A model generated the notes under the pieces. The model had not been told where the DNA came from, did no database searches, and saw only the letters and a program-made list of their open reading frames with translations. 64,000 nucleotides of DNA from Bacillus sp. Y1 (GTDB lineage: Bacteria > Bacillota > Bacilli > Bacillales > Cytobacillaceae): assembly GCF_003586445.1 (NCBI RefSeq), contig NZ_CP030028.1:1316501-1380500 (forward strand), given 5' to 3'. Made by a program: the position numbers and the translations under genes. Shown one piece after another: positions 1 through 9,495 of the stretch. Numbering within the stretch: position 1 is the first letter of the stretch; each line of letters starts with the position of its first letter.

Positions 1-737
1 TAAGGTTAAAGGATTCTTCTGATTATCTAAAATGGTATAAAAAAACTCCTGCAAATGAGACCATTGTTGATGAAGCTGTATATGGATTAAGCGAATGGAA
101 TAAGGAGCAGGTAAAAGCGGCAAATTGGGTCGCCAATCCCGGATGTTATCCAACAGCTACTTTACTTGGGTTAGCTCCTGTTGTAAAGGAAGGGTTAATT
201 GACCCAAGGAGTATTATCGTTGATGCGAAATCAGGAACCTCAGGGGCAGGGAGAGCAGCTAGTCGAGCAACATTATATGCAGAGGTAAATGAGAATTTTA
301 AAATTTACAAGGTGAATGAACATCAGCATATTCCAGAAATTGAGCAACAGTTAATGCTCTGGAATAGTGAAATTCAGCCAATCACCTTTAGCACTCATCT
401 TCTTCCGTTAACAAGAGGGATTATGGCCACGATGTATGTCCAGCTTTCAGCAGATTGGGAGACAGGAAGAGTTATAGATTTATATCAATCGTATTATGAA
501 AATGAGCCGTTCGTCCGAGTAAGACCACAAGGCTATTTTCCATCAATCAAGGATGTATCAAGTTCAAACTATTGTGATATAGGTTTACACGTTGATAAGA
601 GAACAAACCGATTAACAATCGTATCGGTAATCGATAATTTAATGAAGGGTGCTGCAGGGCAGGCCGTACAAAATGCAAACATCATGTTTGGTTTGGAGAG
701 TCATTCAGGTTTGAAGTTTATGCCACTGTATCCGTAA
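1..737 (+). CDS. argC: N-acetyl-gamma-glutamyl-phosphate reductase (5' partial)
   Basis: The reading frame is open from base 3 to the stop at 735-737, so the window holds about the last 244 residues. Roughly the first 100 residues, with the NADP-binding Rossmann fold start, lie outside. The catalytic cysteine is visible in NPGCYPT (fragment residue 48), and the conserved histidine region NEHQHIPEI follows. The enzyme reduces N-acetylglutamyl phosphate to the semialdehyde, the third step of cytoplasmic arginine synthesis. It is the first gene seen of argC-J-B-D-carA-carB-argF, the B. subtilis order. An internal methionine is not the start, because the conserved Cys lies upstream of it. Confidence 0.96.
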   Translation, partial: RLKDSSDYLKWYKKTPANETIVDEAVYGLSEWNKEQVKAANWVANPGCYPTATLLGLAPVVKEGLIDPRSIIVDAKSGTSGAGRAASRATLYAEVNENFKIYKVNEHQHIPEIEQQLMLWNSEIQPITFSTHLLPLTRGIMATMYVQLSADWETGRVIDLYQSYYENEPFVRVRPQGYFPSIKDVSSSNYCDIGLHVDKRTNRLTIVSVIDNLMKGAAGQAVQNANIMFGLESHSGLKFMPLYP

Positions 738-751
738 TAGGAGGTTAAGGG

Positions 752-1984
752 ATGGAAGCTTTATCGGAAGTGTCACAAGTAAAAAAAGTAAATGGTGGTA
801 GCGTCGTCTCACCAAAGGGATTTTATGCAGGTGGTGTACACGCTGGACTTCGTTATTCTAGAAAAGATGTTGGATTAATATATAGTGAAGTACCTGCCAG
901 TAGCGCAGCTGTTTACACATTAAATCAGTTTCAAGCAGCCCCGCTAAAGGTAACTCAGCATAGTATTCAGGAAAATGGAAAGCTACAAGCGGTGATTGTA
1001 AATAGTGCATGCGCAAATGCTTGTACAGGAGAAAGAGGTCTACAAGATGCCTACTCCATGCGAAAGCTGACAGCCGATAAGCTAAACATTGAGGAAACTT
1101 TCGTAGCGGTTGCTTCTACAGGAGTAATCGGTGAGTACCTCCAAATGGATCGAATTGCAGCAGGAATTTCAGAAATACAATTTGGTCAAACAGAAGAAGA
1201 TGCTGAAGGATTTCAAACGGCGATTTTAACAACAGATACATGTATGAAAAGCAGTTGTTACACAACTGAGATTGATGGGAAACTAGTGACGATGGGTGGA
1301 GCATCAAAAGGATCTGGAATGATTCATCCAAATATGGCTACCATGCTCGGCTTTATTACTTGTGATGCCGCAATATCTCCTGAGTCTCTAAAGAAAGCAC
1401 TAAAAAGCGTAACAAATGAGTCCTTCAACCAAATAACTGTCGATGGTGATACATCTACGAACGATATGGTACTTGTAATGGCGAACGGAAAAGCTGGAAA
1501 TGAGGAGCTTCATGAAGGCCATAAGGATTGGGAAGCTTTCATTGAGTTACTGAAAAATACAAGTCAAGACTTAGCAAAACAAATTGCGCGTGACGGAGAG
1601 GGAGCCACAAAGCTAATAGAAGTGAGTGTAAAAGGTGCAGCTTCCAATGACGATGCGCGTAAAATTGCAAAGCAAATTGTAGGTTCCAATCTTGTGAAAA
1701 CAGCTATTTTCGGTGCTGATGCAAACTGGGGACGTATTATTGGTGCGATTGGTCAAGCGGGTGTCGAAGTGAATGTTGATACTGTAGATATTAAACTTGG
1801 TGAAACAACGATGTTATTAAATAGTGTGCCTCAAGTGTTTTCAGAGGATGACGCTAAGAAATATTTAGAAAATGATACGATCCATATTTTCGTCGATTTA
1901 CAATTTGGAGACGGAGAAGGAAAGGCATGGGGATGTGACCTTTCTTACGATTACGTAAAAATTAATGCGAGCTATCGGACGTAA
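752..1984 (+). CDS. argJ: Bifunctional glutamate N-acetyltransferase / amino-acid acetyltransferase ArgJ
   Basis: This 410-residue protein has the usual ArgJ length. The self-cleavage site is seen as NMATMLG (residues 194-200). In this family the precursor cuts before the Thr (here Thr197), which becomes the nucleophile of the beta chain. The oxyanion segment STGVIG lies at about 122-127. ArgJ moves acetyl groups from acetylornithine to glutamate, recycling acetyl in the arginine pathway. Many ArgJ proteins also use acetyl-CoA, but sequence alone does not settle bifunctionality here. The start is ATG at 752 behind an AGGAGG site, 14 bases after the argC stop. Confidence 0.96.
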   Translation: MEALSEVSQVKKVNGGSVVSPKGFYAGGVHAGLRYSRKDVGLIYSEVPASSAAVYTLNQFQAAPLKVTQHSIQENGKLQAVIVNSACANACTGERGLQDAYSMRKLTADKLNIEETFVAVASTGVIGEYLQMDRIAAGISEIQFGQTEEDAEGFQTAILTTDTCMKSSCYTTEIDGKLVTMGGASKGSGMIHPNMATMLGFITCDAAISPESLKKALKSVTNESFNQITVDGDTSTNDMVLVMANGKAGNEELHEGHKDWEAFIELLKNTSQDLAKQIARDGEGATKLIEVSVKGAASNDDARKIAKQIVGSNLVKTAIFGADANWGRIIGAIGQAGVEVNVDTVDIKLGETTMLLNSVPQVFSEDDAKKYLENDTIHIFVDLQFGDGEGKAWGCDLSYDYVKINASYRT

Positions 1985-1997
1985 GGAGGCACATAGG

Positions 1998-2771
1998 TTG
2001 TCAACGATCGTAATTAAATGTGGTGGAAGTGTATTAAACGAACTGTCTTCTAGTTTTTTTGAAAGTATAAAAGAAATGAAGAAGAAAGGTTTTTCTGTGG
2101 TGATTGTTCATGGTGGTGGACCGGACATAAATGACATGCTTGAGAAGCTAAACATTATTCCTGAATTTGTAAATGGACTAAGGAAAACAACGAAGGAAAC
2201 CTTACAAATTGCTGAAATGGTGCTCACAGGTAAAACAAATCGTAAGTTGGTCGAACAACTGAATGATTTTGGACTCACAGCTGTAGGGCTAAATGGAAGT
2301 GACTCTAATCTAATCCAAGCAGAATACCTAGACAAAGAGCGACTTGGATATGTTGGTAAGGTCCAATCCATTAATAAAGAGCTCATACAATTAATGGTTG
2401 AATCGGGACATATACCGGTGATTACACCGATTGCGATAAATAAACAGAATGTAAAGCTTAACGTAAATGCAGATTACGCAGCTGCTGCTGTTGCGATCGG
2501 TTTAGAAGCAGAGCAGTGCTTGTTTGTGACAGATGTGGATGGGATTCTCGTAAACAATCAAGTGAAGAAAGAACTTAATAAGCATGAAGTTAGTGAATTG
2601 ATTGAAAACGGTACGATATATGGTGGCATGATTCCTAAAGTAGAGTCAGCACTGTCAGCGATAGACATGGGGCTTAAGAGCGTAATGATTGTGAATGGTA
2701 AAAAAGGATTTTTTGAGAATGGCCAATGGCTTGGTACTCAGATTTGTAGAAAGGAAGGGATTCTTCAATGA
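1998..2771 (+). CDS. argB: Acetylglutamate kinase
   Basis: ArgB phosphorylates N-acetylglutamate using ATP, the second step of arginine synthesis. The chosen start is TTG at 1998, eight bases after an AAGGAGG site at 1983-1989, giving 257 residues that begin STIVIKCGGS. An ATG at 1965 is in frame but lies inside argJ with no ribosome site. Amino-acid kinase signatures are visible: IKCGGS near the N-terminus, VHGGGPDI for the substrate loop, and NVNADYAA further on. The gene overlaps argD by the four bases ATGA, which suggests translational coupling. Confidence 0.95.
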   Translation: MSTIVIKCGGSVLNELSSSFFESIKEMKKKGFSVVIVHGGGPDINDMLEKLNIIPEFVNGLRKTTKETLQIAEMVLTGKTNRKLVEQLNDFGLTAVGLNGSDSNLIQAEYLDKERLGYVGKVQSINKELIQLMVESGHIPVITPIAINKQNVKLNVNADYAAAAVAIGLEAEQCLFVTDVDGILVNNQVKKELNKHEVSELIENGTIYGGMIPKVESALSAIDMGLKSVMIVNGKKGFFENGQWLGTQICRKEGILQ

Positions 2772-3922
2772 GTGGTCTTTTTCCAACATATGCAAGATGG
2801 GAAGTGGAGCCATCTAAGGCTGTAGGTTCCTATATATACGATAAAAATGATAAGAAATATTTAGATTTTACTTCTGGAATCGGAGTTTGTAACCTTGGAC
2901 ATCAGCCAGAAGTGGTGAAAAAAGCTGTGATTCATCAGCTTGATCAATTCTGGCATGTATCGAATCTGTTTCATCAAGAAAAGCAAGTTCTTGCTGCAAA
3001 AATGCTTGCTGATGCCGCTGGATTAGAGGCAGTATTTTTTGCAAATAGTGGAGCTGAAGCCAACGAAGGAGCAATTAAACTCGCAAGAAAAGCAACGGGA
3101 AGAACAAAAATTATTACGTTTCAACAATCCTTCCACGGAAGAACTTTTGCGACGATGTCAGCGACGGGTCAAGACAAAATAAAAGAAGGCTACGGTAACA
3201 TGCTCGAAACATTTGTTTATGTTCCGTTTAACGATATCACGTCACTAAAAGCAGAAATGTCTCATGAAGTGGCAGCTGTAATGCTTGAAGTCATTCAAGG
3301 TGAGGGCGGTATTCATGTAGGTGAAGAGGCTTTTCTTAAAGAAGTAGAGAAGCTTTGTAAGGAATATGGTGCGTTATTTGTTATTGATGAAATCCAAACA
3401 GGTATAGGTAGAACTGGAAAGCCTTTTGCTTTTCAACAGTACGATTTATCTCCTGATATCGTGACTTCAGCAAAGGGATTAGGAAGTGGATTTCCGATCG
3501 GGGCAGTAATTGGTACAGAGAAGCTGGTGACGTTTTTTGGACCGGGAAGTCATGGTTCCACATTTGGAGGAAATCCCGTTTCCATTAGTGCTGCTATTGC
3601 TACGATGGAAGCGATCTTTGCTCCAGAATTTTTAGAGTCAGTTGTAAAAAAGGGAGAATACACTAAAACGTTACTTGAACAGGAATTAAAGGATATTTCT
3701 GTTGTAAAGGAGATTCGCGGCTCCGGATTAATGATAGGTATTGAATTACAAAATTCGGTAGGTTCACTTCTAAAGGATTTAAGAGAAAGCGGATTGTTAG
3801 CATTACCAGCTGGTGAAAATGTTCTCCGTCTTCTGCCTCCATTAACTGCAACAGAGGAACAAATAAATGAAGCGGTTAATATAATTAAAATGGTCTTACA
3901 AAAATCATATATAACAGCCTAA
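2768..3922 (+). CDS. argD: Acetylornithine aminotransferase
   Basis: This class III PLP aminotransferase has 384 residues. The PLP lysine is Lys236 in TSAKGLGSG, and the cofactor aspartate is Asp207 in VIDEIQTGIGR. The motif FANSGAEANE near residue 92 is also typical. It converts N-acetylglutamate semialdehyde to acetylornithine, the fourth step of arginine synthesis. Its ATG start overlaps the argB stop. The stop codon lies in the loop of a small hairpin, and a possible new promoter for carA follows. Confidence 0.95.
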   Translation: MSGLFPTYARWEVEPSKAVGSYIYDKNDKKYLDFTSGIGVCNLGHQPEVVKKAVIHQLDQFWHVSNLFHQEKQVLAAKMLADAAGLEAVFFANSGAEANEGAIKLARKATGRTKIITFQQSFHGRTFATMSATGQDKIKEGYGNMLETFVYVPFNDITSLKAEMSHEVAAVMLEVIQGEGGIHVGEEAFLKEVEKLCKEYGALFVIDEIQTGIGRTGKPFAFQQYDLSPDIVTSAKGLGSGFPIGAVIGTEKLVTFFGPGSHGSTFGGNPVSISAAIATMEAIFAPEFLESVVKKGEYTKTLLEQELKDISVVKEIRGSGLMIGIELQNSVGSLLKDLRESGLLALPAGENVLRLLPPLTATEEQINEAVNIIKMVLQKSYITA

Positions 3923-3937
3923 ATGGCTGCTCTTTTT
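3915..3937 (+). terminator. Weak terminator-like hairpin at the argD stop
   Basis: The arms CAGCC (3915-3919) and GGCTG (3925-3929) pair perfectly around a five-base loop that contains the argD stop codon, followed by CTCTTTTT. The stem is short, so it would give partial termination at most. It would reduce read-through into carA-carB-argF. Confidence 0.35.
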
Positions 3938-3945
3938 AACAGGTT

Positions 3946-3983
3946 ATTGCATAAAAATTAAGTTTTGGATATAAATATTCACA
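3946..3983 (+). promoter_or_regulatory. Candidate carA promoter with two ARG-box-like sites (AhrC/ArgR)
   Basis: TTGCAT (3947-3952) and TATAAA (3970-3975) are spaced by 17 bases, a plausible sigma-A promoter with a weak -35. The first box, TTGCATAAAAATTAAG (3947-3962), resembles the ArgR/AhrC consensus as recalled (TGAATAAAAATTCA core). The second, GGATATAAATATTCA (3967-3981), overlaps the -10. Two adjacent sites are normal for this hexameric repressor. The match is imperfect and the region is AT-rich. Confidence 0.45.
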
Positions 3984-4000
3984 ATTTACGAGGTGGAACA

Positions 4001-5083
4001 ATGAAAGCATATGTGCATTTAAAAAGTGGTGACACGTTCGAAGGAAAATGGGTTGTCAAAACAGACAATGAACCAGTGTCCGGGGAGATTGTATTTTATA
4101 CAGGAATGACTGGGTATCAAGAAGTATTGACGGACCCTTCATATAAGGATCAAATCATCGTATTTACGTATCCTCTAATTGGTAACTACGGGATAAATCT
4201 TGAAGATTTTGAAAGTAAAAAACCACATGTTGCTGGGGTCATTGTATATGAGGCTTGTATGAATAACTCTCATTACCAAGCTAAATACTCGTTAAGTGAA
4301 TATTTACAAAAATGGGGAATTCCACTAATTGAACATGTGGATACGAGAGAAGTTGTAAAACAAATCCGTAACGAGGGTTCCATGCCTGTCGTGATTAACA
4401 AGGATTCTGATAAACCACAATCCTTCGAGCTTGGAGATATGGAAAAGGTATCGAAAGTGTCTTCAACAGAGATCTCAACGGAAGGGAACGAAGGAGATTT
4501 TCACGTCGTATTAATGGATTTTGGAAATAAGAAGTCGATTCAACAATCGTTGTTAAATAGAGGCTGCAAGGTAACAACTGTTCCTTACAATAGCTCATAT
4601 GAAGAAATTAAAAAGCTAAATCCGGATGGCATTTTATTATCCAATGGTCCTGGAGACCCGAAGCATCTCAAACATTTATTGCCTAACATCTCTAAGGTCA
4701 TTAAAGCGTATCCGACCCTGGGAATTTGTTTAGGTCACCAACTAGCAGGTTTAGCTTTAGGAGCAGATACAAAGAAATTATTGTTTGGACATCGTGGTGC
4801 TAATCATCCAGTAATGGATAAGGAAACGAAGACTGTATTTATGACCTCTCAGAATCATAGCTATTACGTTGATGAAAAAAGCTTAGCTGGCACGGGTCTT
4901 AAAACTCGATTTTATAATTTACATGATTCAACGATTGAAGGATTTTACCACGAAAGCTATCAGTTAATAACGACACAATTTCATCCTGAAGCAAACCCAG
5001 GTCCTTCGGAGGGTGAATATATTTTTGACGAATTTTTACAATTAATTAAAGAAAATAATGGGAGTCAAGTTGCATATGCCTAA
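4001..5083 (+). CDS. carA: Carbamoyl-phosphate synthase, arginine-specific, small (glutaminase) subunit
   Basis: CarA hydrolyses glutamine and passes ammonia to CarB. The start is ATG 4001 behind GAGGTGG, giving 360 residues. A TTG at 3965 is in frame but falls inside the putative promoter. The class I glutamine amidotransferase triad is visible: Cys243 in LGICLGHQ, and His328 and Glu330 in FHPEANPGP. The N-terminal CPSase small-chain domain has FYTGMTGYQEVLTDPSY. The position inside the arg cluster marks it as the arginine-dedicated isozyme, not PyrAA. Its end overlaps the start of carB by eight bases. Confidence 0.95.
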   Translation: MKAYVHLKSGDTFEGKWVVKTDNEPVSGEIVFYTGMTGYQEVLTDPSYKDQIIVFTYPLIGNYGINLEDFESKKPHVAGVIVYEACMNNSHYQAKYSLSEYLQKWGIPLIEHVDTREVVKQIRNEGSMPVVINKDSDKPQSFELGDMEKVSKVSSTEISTEGNEGDFHVVLMDFGNKKSIQQSLLNRGCKVTTVPYNSSYEEIKKLNPDGILLSNGPGDPKHLKHLLPNISKVIKAYPTLGICLGHQLAGLALGADTKKLLFGHRGANHPVMDKETKTVFMTSQNHSYYVDEKSLAGTGLKTRFYNLHDSTIEGFYHESYQLITTQFHPEANPGPSEGEYIFDEFLQLIKENNGSQVAYA

Positions 5084-8000
5084 AGATCAATCTATCACAT
5101 CCATATTAGTCATCGGTTCGGGACCGATAATCATCGGGCAAGCGGCAGAATTCGATTATGCAGGCACACAAGCCTGCATGGCCTTAAAAGAGGAAGGGTA
5201 CCGAGTTATATTAGTAAATAATAATCCGGCTACCATTATGACAGATAGTCATTTTGCTGATGCTATATATTTCGAACCACTTACAGTAGACGTTATCGAG
5301 AAAATTATTAAAAAAGAACAGCCTGATGGGTTACTTGCTACGCTAGGTGGACAAACGGGACTAAACCTTGCGTTTCAATTAGCGGAGCATGGAATTCTTG
5401 AGAAATACGGAGTAAAGGTTCTAGGTACCTCTATTGAGTCAATTAAAAAAGGTGAGGATCGTTCCGCCTTTCGTCAGTTAATGAACGAGCTTGGAGAGCC
5501 TGTACCAGAAAGTAAGATTGTTCATACTGTTGATGAAGCAGTCAGCTTTTCAAAAGAAATTGGTTTCCCAATTATCATTAGACCTGCATACACGCTGGGT
5601 GGAACAGGTGGAGGAATTGCATCAAATGAGGAGGAATTCCTCCAATTGGTCCAAGGAGGACTCAAAGAGAGTCCAATCCATCAATGCTTAATTGAAAAAA
5701 GTATTGCTGGTTTTAAAGAAGTTGAGTATGAAGTGATGCGTGATGCTTCTAATACATGCATTATCATTTGTAATATGGAAAATTTAGACCCAGTTGGAAT
5801 CCACACAGGTGATTCAATCGTTGTTGCTCCTTCTCAAACATTAACAGATGAAGAGTATCAAATGCTCAGGTCTGCTTCGATTAAGATCATTTCTGCGCTT
5901 GGAATCGTTGGTGGTTGTAATATCCAATTTGCCCTAGATCCGGAAAGTAAGAATTATTACTTAATTGAAGTAAATCCTCGAGTAAGTCGTTCTTCTGCAC
6001 TTGCTTCAAAAGCAACTGGGTATCCAATCGCTAGAATGGCTGCCAAGCTTTCAGTAGGTTATGAGTTGTCAGAGTTAATTAATCCTGTAACAGGTGATAC
6101 GTTTGCAAGCTTCGAGCCTGCATTGGATTATGTCGTTGTTAAGTTTCCTAAGTGGCCATTTGATAAGTTCCCAACCATTGAGAGAAAGTTGGGTACACAA
6201 ATGAAGGCAACGGGAGAGGTAATGGGGATCGACCGAAACTTTGAAAGAGCACTTTTAAAAGCTATTCGTTCTCTCGAAATTAAGGTACAGGATTTAGAGA
6301 TGTCCTCCTTAAAAACATTAAGTAAAGAACAATTATATGTTGAACTTGCGAAACAAAACGATGAGCGCTTTTTCATCTTAATGGAGCTAATGAGACGTGG
6401 GGAAGAAGTAAATACTCTGCATGAATTGACGAAAATTGATTTCTTCTTCCTATACTATATGAAGAAGCTTGCTCAGTTAGAAAAGGAAATTTATGAAGCA
6501 ACTATCCAATCTGTTACATCGGAACAGTTACAGCTTTTTAAAGAAAAAGGATTTAGTGATCGTTTTCTAGCTGAAGCATGGAATGTGACGGAAGCAGAAC
6601 TGAGAGAAACACGTAAGAAACACAATATTTTGCCAGCTTACAAAATGGTGGATACATGTGCAGCCGAGTTTTCTGCAGTTACAAATTACTTTTACTCCAC
6701 TTATTTTGGGAAAAATGAACAAATTCCTTCAGATAAAAGAAAGGTAGTCATCGTTGGCAGTGGTCCGATTCGAATTGGCCAAGGCATTGAGTTTGATTAC
6801 TGCTCCGTTCACGGAGTGTTTGCTTTAAAAGATGAAGGTATAGAAACGATTATGATCAATAATAACCCGGAAACGGTTAGTACGGATTTTGCTACAGCTG
6901 ATCGTTTGTATTTTGAGCCGTTAACCGTTGAAGACATTTTGAATGTGTTAGAAGCTGAGGAAACTAATGAGGTTATCATTCAACTAGGCGGTCAAACTGC
7001 GATAAACTTAGCGGAAGGTCTTGAACAAGCGGGAGTAACTATTTTAGGTACTGGTTCGGAGGTCATCGATGTACTAGAAGAAAGAGATAAATTTTATCAA
7101 CTTCTTGATGAACTAGAGATACCAAGACTGGAAGGTCAATTTGTAAACTGTATTGAAGAGCTTAATGAGGCTGCTAACTCCATTGGTTATCCAATCCTCA
7201 TTCGTCCTTCTTATGTTATCGGTGGAAGAGGAATGGTCACTATTAAGGAATCAAGTGAGCTTCAAGCATTTATTGAAGAGACGGATTTACAGTTCCCATA
7301 CCTTGTTGATCAGTTTTTACCAGCAATAGAAGCAGAGCTTGATCTAGTCAGTGATGGAGAAAATGTTCTAGCCCCTGTGGTGATGGAACATATTGAACGA
7401 ACAGGTGTCCATTCCGGCGATAGTTTGTCTGTGTTACCTCCTCACACTTTATCGAAAAAAGTTCAAGAGAAAATGCTTTCTTATGCAACGAAAATTACTA
7501 CTCATCTTAAATATAAAGGTCTTCTAAATATACAGTTTATTATTGATCAAGAAAATGTATATGTGTTAGAAGTCAATCCACGTGCAAGTCGAACAGTACC
7601 GATTATAAGTAAGGTTACAGGTGTACCATTAGTTCAAATTGCGACAAAAATATTGCTTGGGAAATATCAGTTGTCGAAAAATGATGAATCATTGAATTTA
7701 AATGATCTCCCATTTGTTTGTGTAAAGTACCCTGTGTTTTCAAATTATGCGTTAAAAGGGTTAGATTCAAAGGTGAGTCCAGAGATGAGATCAACGGGAG
7801 AAGGAATAAGTCTAGCAATGACTTATGAGGAAGCGATGAAGAAGTCCTTCCACACCTTATTGAAAGACCGACCTACTGGAAAAGTAGCGGTAAAACCAAG
7901 TTATATTTCTGAAATCAAACAAGCTGGAATAGATGAAGAAGCAATTATAGAAGCAAATGAATTATCGGCAACCAAAGTAAAAGAAGAGGAAATTATTGCT

Positions 8001-8186
8001 TATTACAACCCTGATCAAGGACTTGAAGACAAAAAAGTAAGGGAAACAGCTACGAAAAATCGTGTACTTACATTTACAGAAGAAGAAACATTAGTAGCTT
8101 TCCTAGCTGGGCAAACAGTAAAGGAATTTACCGTTCATTCACTTAATGAATGGTTATCAAAGAAAAGAGAGGTGAAGCTTACATGA
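5076..8186 (+). CDS. carB: Carbamoyl-phosphate synthase, arginine-specific, large subunit
   Basis: CarB makes carbamoyl phosphate from bicarbonate, ammonia and two ATP. ATG 5076 gives 1036 residues beginning [17 protein letters not shown], the family start. An ATG at 5058 is possible but leaves a non-conserved extension. The protein shows the internal duplication of the family: [17 protein letters not shown] near the start and [16 protein letters not shown] near the middle, each leading an ATP-grasp half. The C-terminal allosteric domain is short, as in the arginine-specific Bacillus enzyme compared with PyrAB. The stop overlaps argF by four bases. Confidence 0.96.
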   Translation: MPKDQSITSILVIGSGPIIIGQAAEFDYAGTQACMALKEEGYRVILVNNNPATIMTDSHFADAIYFEPLTVDVIEKIIKKEQPDGLLATLGGQTGLNLAFQLAEHGILEKYGVKVLGTSIESIKKGEDRSAFRQLMNELGEPVPESKIVHTVDEAVSFSKEIGFPIIIRPAYTLGGTGGGIASNEEEFLQLVQGGLKESPIHQCLIEKSIAGFKEVEYEVMRDASNTCIIICNMENLDPVGIHTGDSIVVAPSQTLTDEEYQMLRSASIKIISALGIVGGCNIQFALDPESKNYYLIEVNPRVSRSSALASKATGYPIARMAAKLSVGYELSELINPVTGDTFASFEPALDYVVVKFPKWPFDKFPTIERKLGTQMKATGEVMGIDRNFERALLKAIRSLEIKVQDLEMSSLKTLSKEQLYVELAKQNDERFFILMELMRRGEEVNTLHELTKIDFFFLYYMKKLAQLEKEIYEATIQSVTSEQLQLFKEKGFSDRFLAEAWNVTEAELRETRKKHNILPAYKMVDTCAAEFSAVTNYFYSTYFGKNEQIPSDKRKVVIVGSGPIRIGQGIEFDYCSVHGVFALKDEGIETIMINNNPETVSTDFATADRLYFEPLTVEDILNVLEAEETNEVIIQLGGQTAINLAEGLEQAGVTILGTGSEVIDVLEERDKFYQLLDELEIPRLEGQFVNCIEELNEAANSIGYPILIRPSYVIGGRGMVTIKESSELQAFIEETDLQFPYLVDQFLPAIEAELDLVSDGENVLAPVVMEHIERTGVHSGDSLSVLPPHTLSKKVQEKMLSYATKITTHLKYKGLLNIQFIIDQENVYVLEVNPRASRTVPIISKVTGVPLVQIATKILLGKYQLSKNDESLNLNDLPFVCVKYPVFSNYALKGLDSKVSPEMRSTGEGISLAMTYEEAMKKSFHTLLKDRPTGKVAVKPSYISEIKQAGIDEEAIIEANELSATKVKEEEIIAYYNPDQGLEDKKVRETATKNRVLTFTEEETLVAFLAGQTVKEFTVHSLNEWLSKKREVKLT

Positions 8187-9136
8187 TCTCGGTTAAAACC
8201 AATGAGAAAAAAGCTGACTTAAAGGATATGTTAACATTAAGAGATTACTCATCAGAACAAATTAATGATCTTTTAACAAACGCGATAAAAATAAAAAATG
8301 CTTTTAAGCTTGGAGAGTCATATACGCCACTAAAAGGGAAAATTCTAGGAATGATATTTGATAAGTCTTCCACAAGAACACGTGTATCATTCGAAGCAGG
8401 AATGATTCAGCTTGGTGGATCGGCAATGTACTTAAACGGAAAAGATTTGCAAATTGGAAGAGGGGAACCGATTTCTGATACGGCAAAGGTGTTATCAGAG
8501 TATATTGATGGAATAATGATCCGTACTCATTATCACCATACGGTTGAAGAACTTGCTAAGCATGCGTCAATTCCCGTCATAAATGGACTAACAGATATGT
8601 ATCATCCATGCCAAGCACTTGCTGATCTTCAAACAATTTTGGAATGTAAAGGCTCATTAACTGGTCTGAAAATTGCCTATATTGGTGATGGCAATAATGT
8701 GGCACACTCCCTCATTATTGGTGCAGTGAAAATGGGGATGCATATCGCTGTAGCAAGTCCAGCTGGATATGAACCAAATCCAGAGATTGTGACGTATTCG
8801 AAAGAAATTGCTGAACAAACAGGTGGATCCGTGATTATTACAAACGACGCTGTTGAAGCAGCAAATCAAGCTGATGTGGTATATACAGATGTATGGACGA
8901 GTATGGGGCAAGAGGAAGAAAATGAAATTCGCCTAAAAGCATTTGCCAATTATCAAGTAAATGCAGAACTTGTAAATCATGCTAAGCCTGATTATTTATT
9001 CATGCATTGCTTACCTGCTCATCGTGGGGAAGAAGTTTCACATGAGGTGATTGATGGCGAAAACTCAGTTGTTTTCCATCAAGCTGGAAATCGACTTCAT
9101 GCCCAAAAGGCTTTATTAGTTGAATTACTTGGATAA
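8183..9136 (+). CDS. argF: Ornithine carbamoyltransferase
   Basis: ArgF joins carbamoyl phosphate to ornithine to give citrulline. ATG 8183 follows a GAGAGGTG site and overlaps the carB stop (ATGA), giving 317 residues. The carbamoyl-phosphate loop STRTRVSFE is at about residues 63-71 and the ornithine-binding HCLPAHRG is near 273. In-frame codons further upstream lie within carB and lack a ribosome site. It is the last gene of the operon and is followed at once by a strong terminator. Confidence 0.96.
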   Translation: MISVKTNEKKADLKDMLTLRDYSSEQINDLLTNAIKIKNAFKLGESYTPLKGKILGMIFDKSSTRTRVSFEAGMIQLGGSAMYLNGKDLQIGRGEPISDTAKVLSEYIDGIMIRTHYHHTVEELAKHASIPVINGLTDMYHPCQALADLQTILECKGSLTGLKIAYIGDGNNVAHSLIIGAVKMGMHIAVASPAGYEPNPEIVTYSKEIAEQTGGSVIITNDAVEAANQADVVYTDVWTSMGQEEENEIRLKAFANYQVNAELVNHAKPDYLFMHCLPAHRGEEVSHEVIDGENSVVFHQAGNRLHAQKALLVELLG

Positions 9137-9142
9137 AAAAGG

Positions 9143-9171
9143 ATTCCTGCGATTTCGCAGGGATTTTTTTA
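9143..9171 (+). terminator. Terminator of the arg operon
   Basis: A nine-base stem, ATTCCTGCG (9143-9151) with CGCAGGGAT (9156-9164, one G-T pair), has a four-base loop and runs into seven or more T residues. It sits seven bases after the argF stop. Confidence 0.9.
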
Positions 9172-9213
9172 TTTGGGTAATACTATAATCGACCATTAGA
9201 AAGGAGTGGGATT

Positions 9214-9402
9214 ATGGGACAAAACCATCGTTTTCGTTCAGGTGATAAGGCACCAAACAATGGTGTCTATATAGAGATTGGTGATACAGGTTCTATGGTT
9301 ACGAACCCTAAAAAAATTAAGCTAAAAGCAGGCGAACGTTTCCCAGAATCAACAAATGACGAGCGCCAATGGACATACGCACCAAAGTACACTCATAACT
9401 AA
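9214..9402 (+). CDS. yjzC: Small conserved protein YjzC
   Basis: This 62-residue soluble protein follows an AAAGGAGTGGG site. Its sequence (MGQNHRFRSGDKAPNNGVY at the start, an EIGDTGSMVTNPKKI segment in the middle) matches what is remembered of YjzC, and the place after argF is the same as in B. subtilis. The biochemical role is not known. It has no signal peptide or membrane segment. A TATAAT lies at 9184-9189, but no good -35 was found because that zone is the arg terminator. Confidence 0.85.
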   Translation: MGQNHRFRSGDKAPNNGVYIEIGDTGSMVTNPKKIKLKAGERFPESTNDERQWTYAPKYTHN

Positions 9403-9404
9403 GC

Positions 9405-9427
9405 AAGCCATCCTCTATGGATGGCTT
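9405..9427. terminator. Hairpin after yjzC
   Basis: A perfect nine-base stem, AAGCCATCC with GGATGGCTT, has a five-base loop. The T-run after it is poor (TACTT), so termination may be weak. The distal arm overlaps the -35 of the clpB promoter. Confidence 0.5.
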
Positions 9428-9484
9428 TACTTATGCGAAAAATGGATTATAATAGAAATTGAATAAAGGTCAAAAATGGTCAAA
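9426..9484 (+). promoter_or_regulatory. clpB promoter with CtsR operator
   Basis: TTTACT (9426-9431) and a perfect TATAAT (9448-9453) are spaced by 16 bases. Just downstream, GGTCAAAAATGGTCAAA (9468-9484) is a perfect tandem GGTCAAA heptamer with a three-base gap, the known CtsR operator form. It covers the early transcribed region and abuts the ribosome site, so repression in unstressed cells is expected. No CIRCE element (HrcA) was seen. Confidence 0.92.
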
Positions 9485-9495
9485 GGAGGAGCCTT

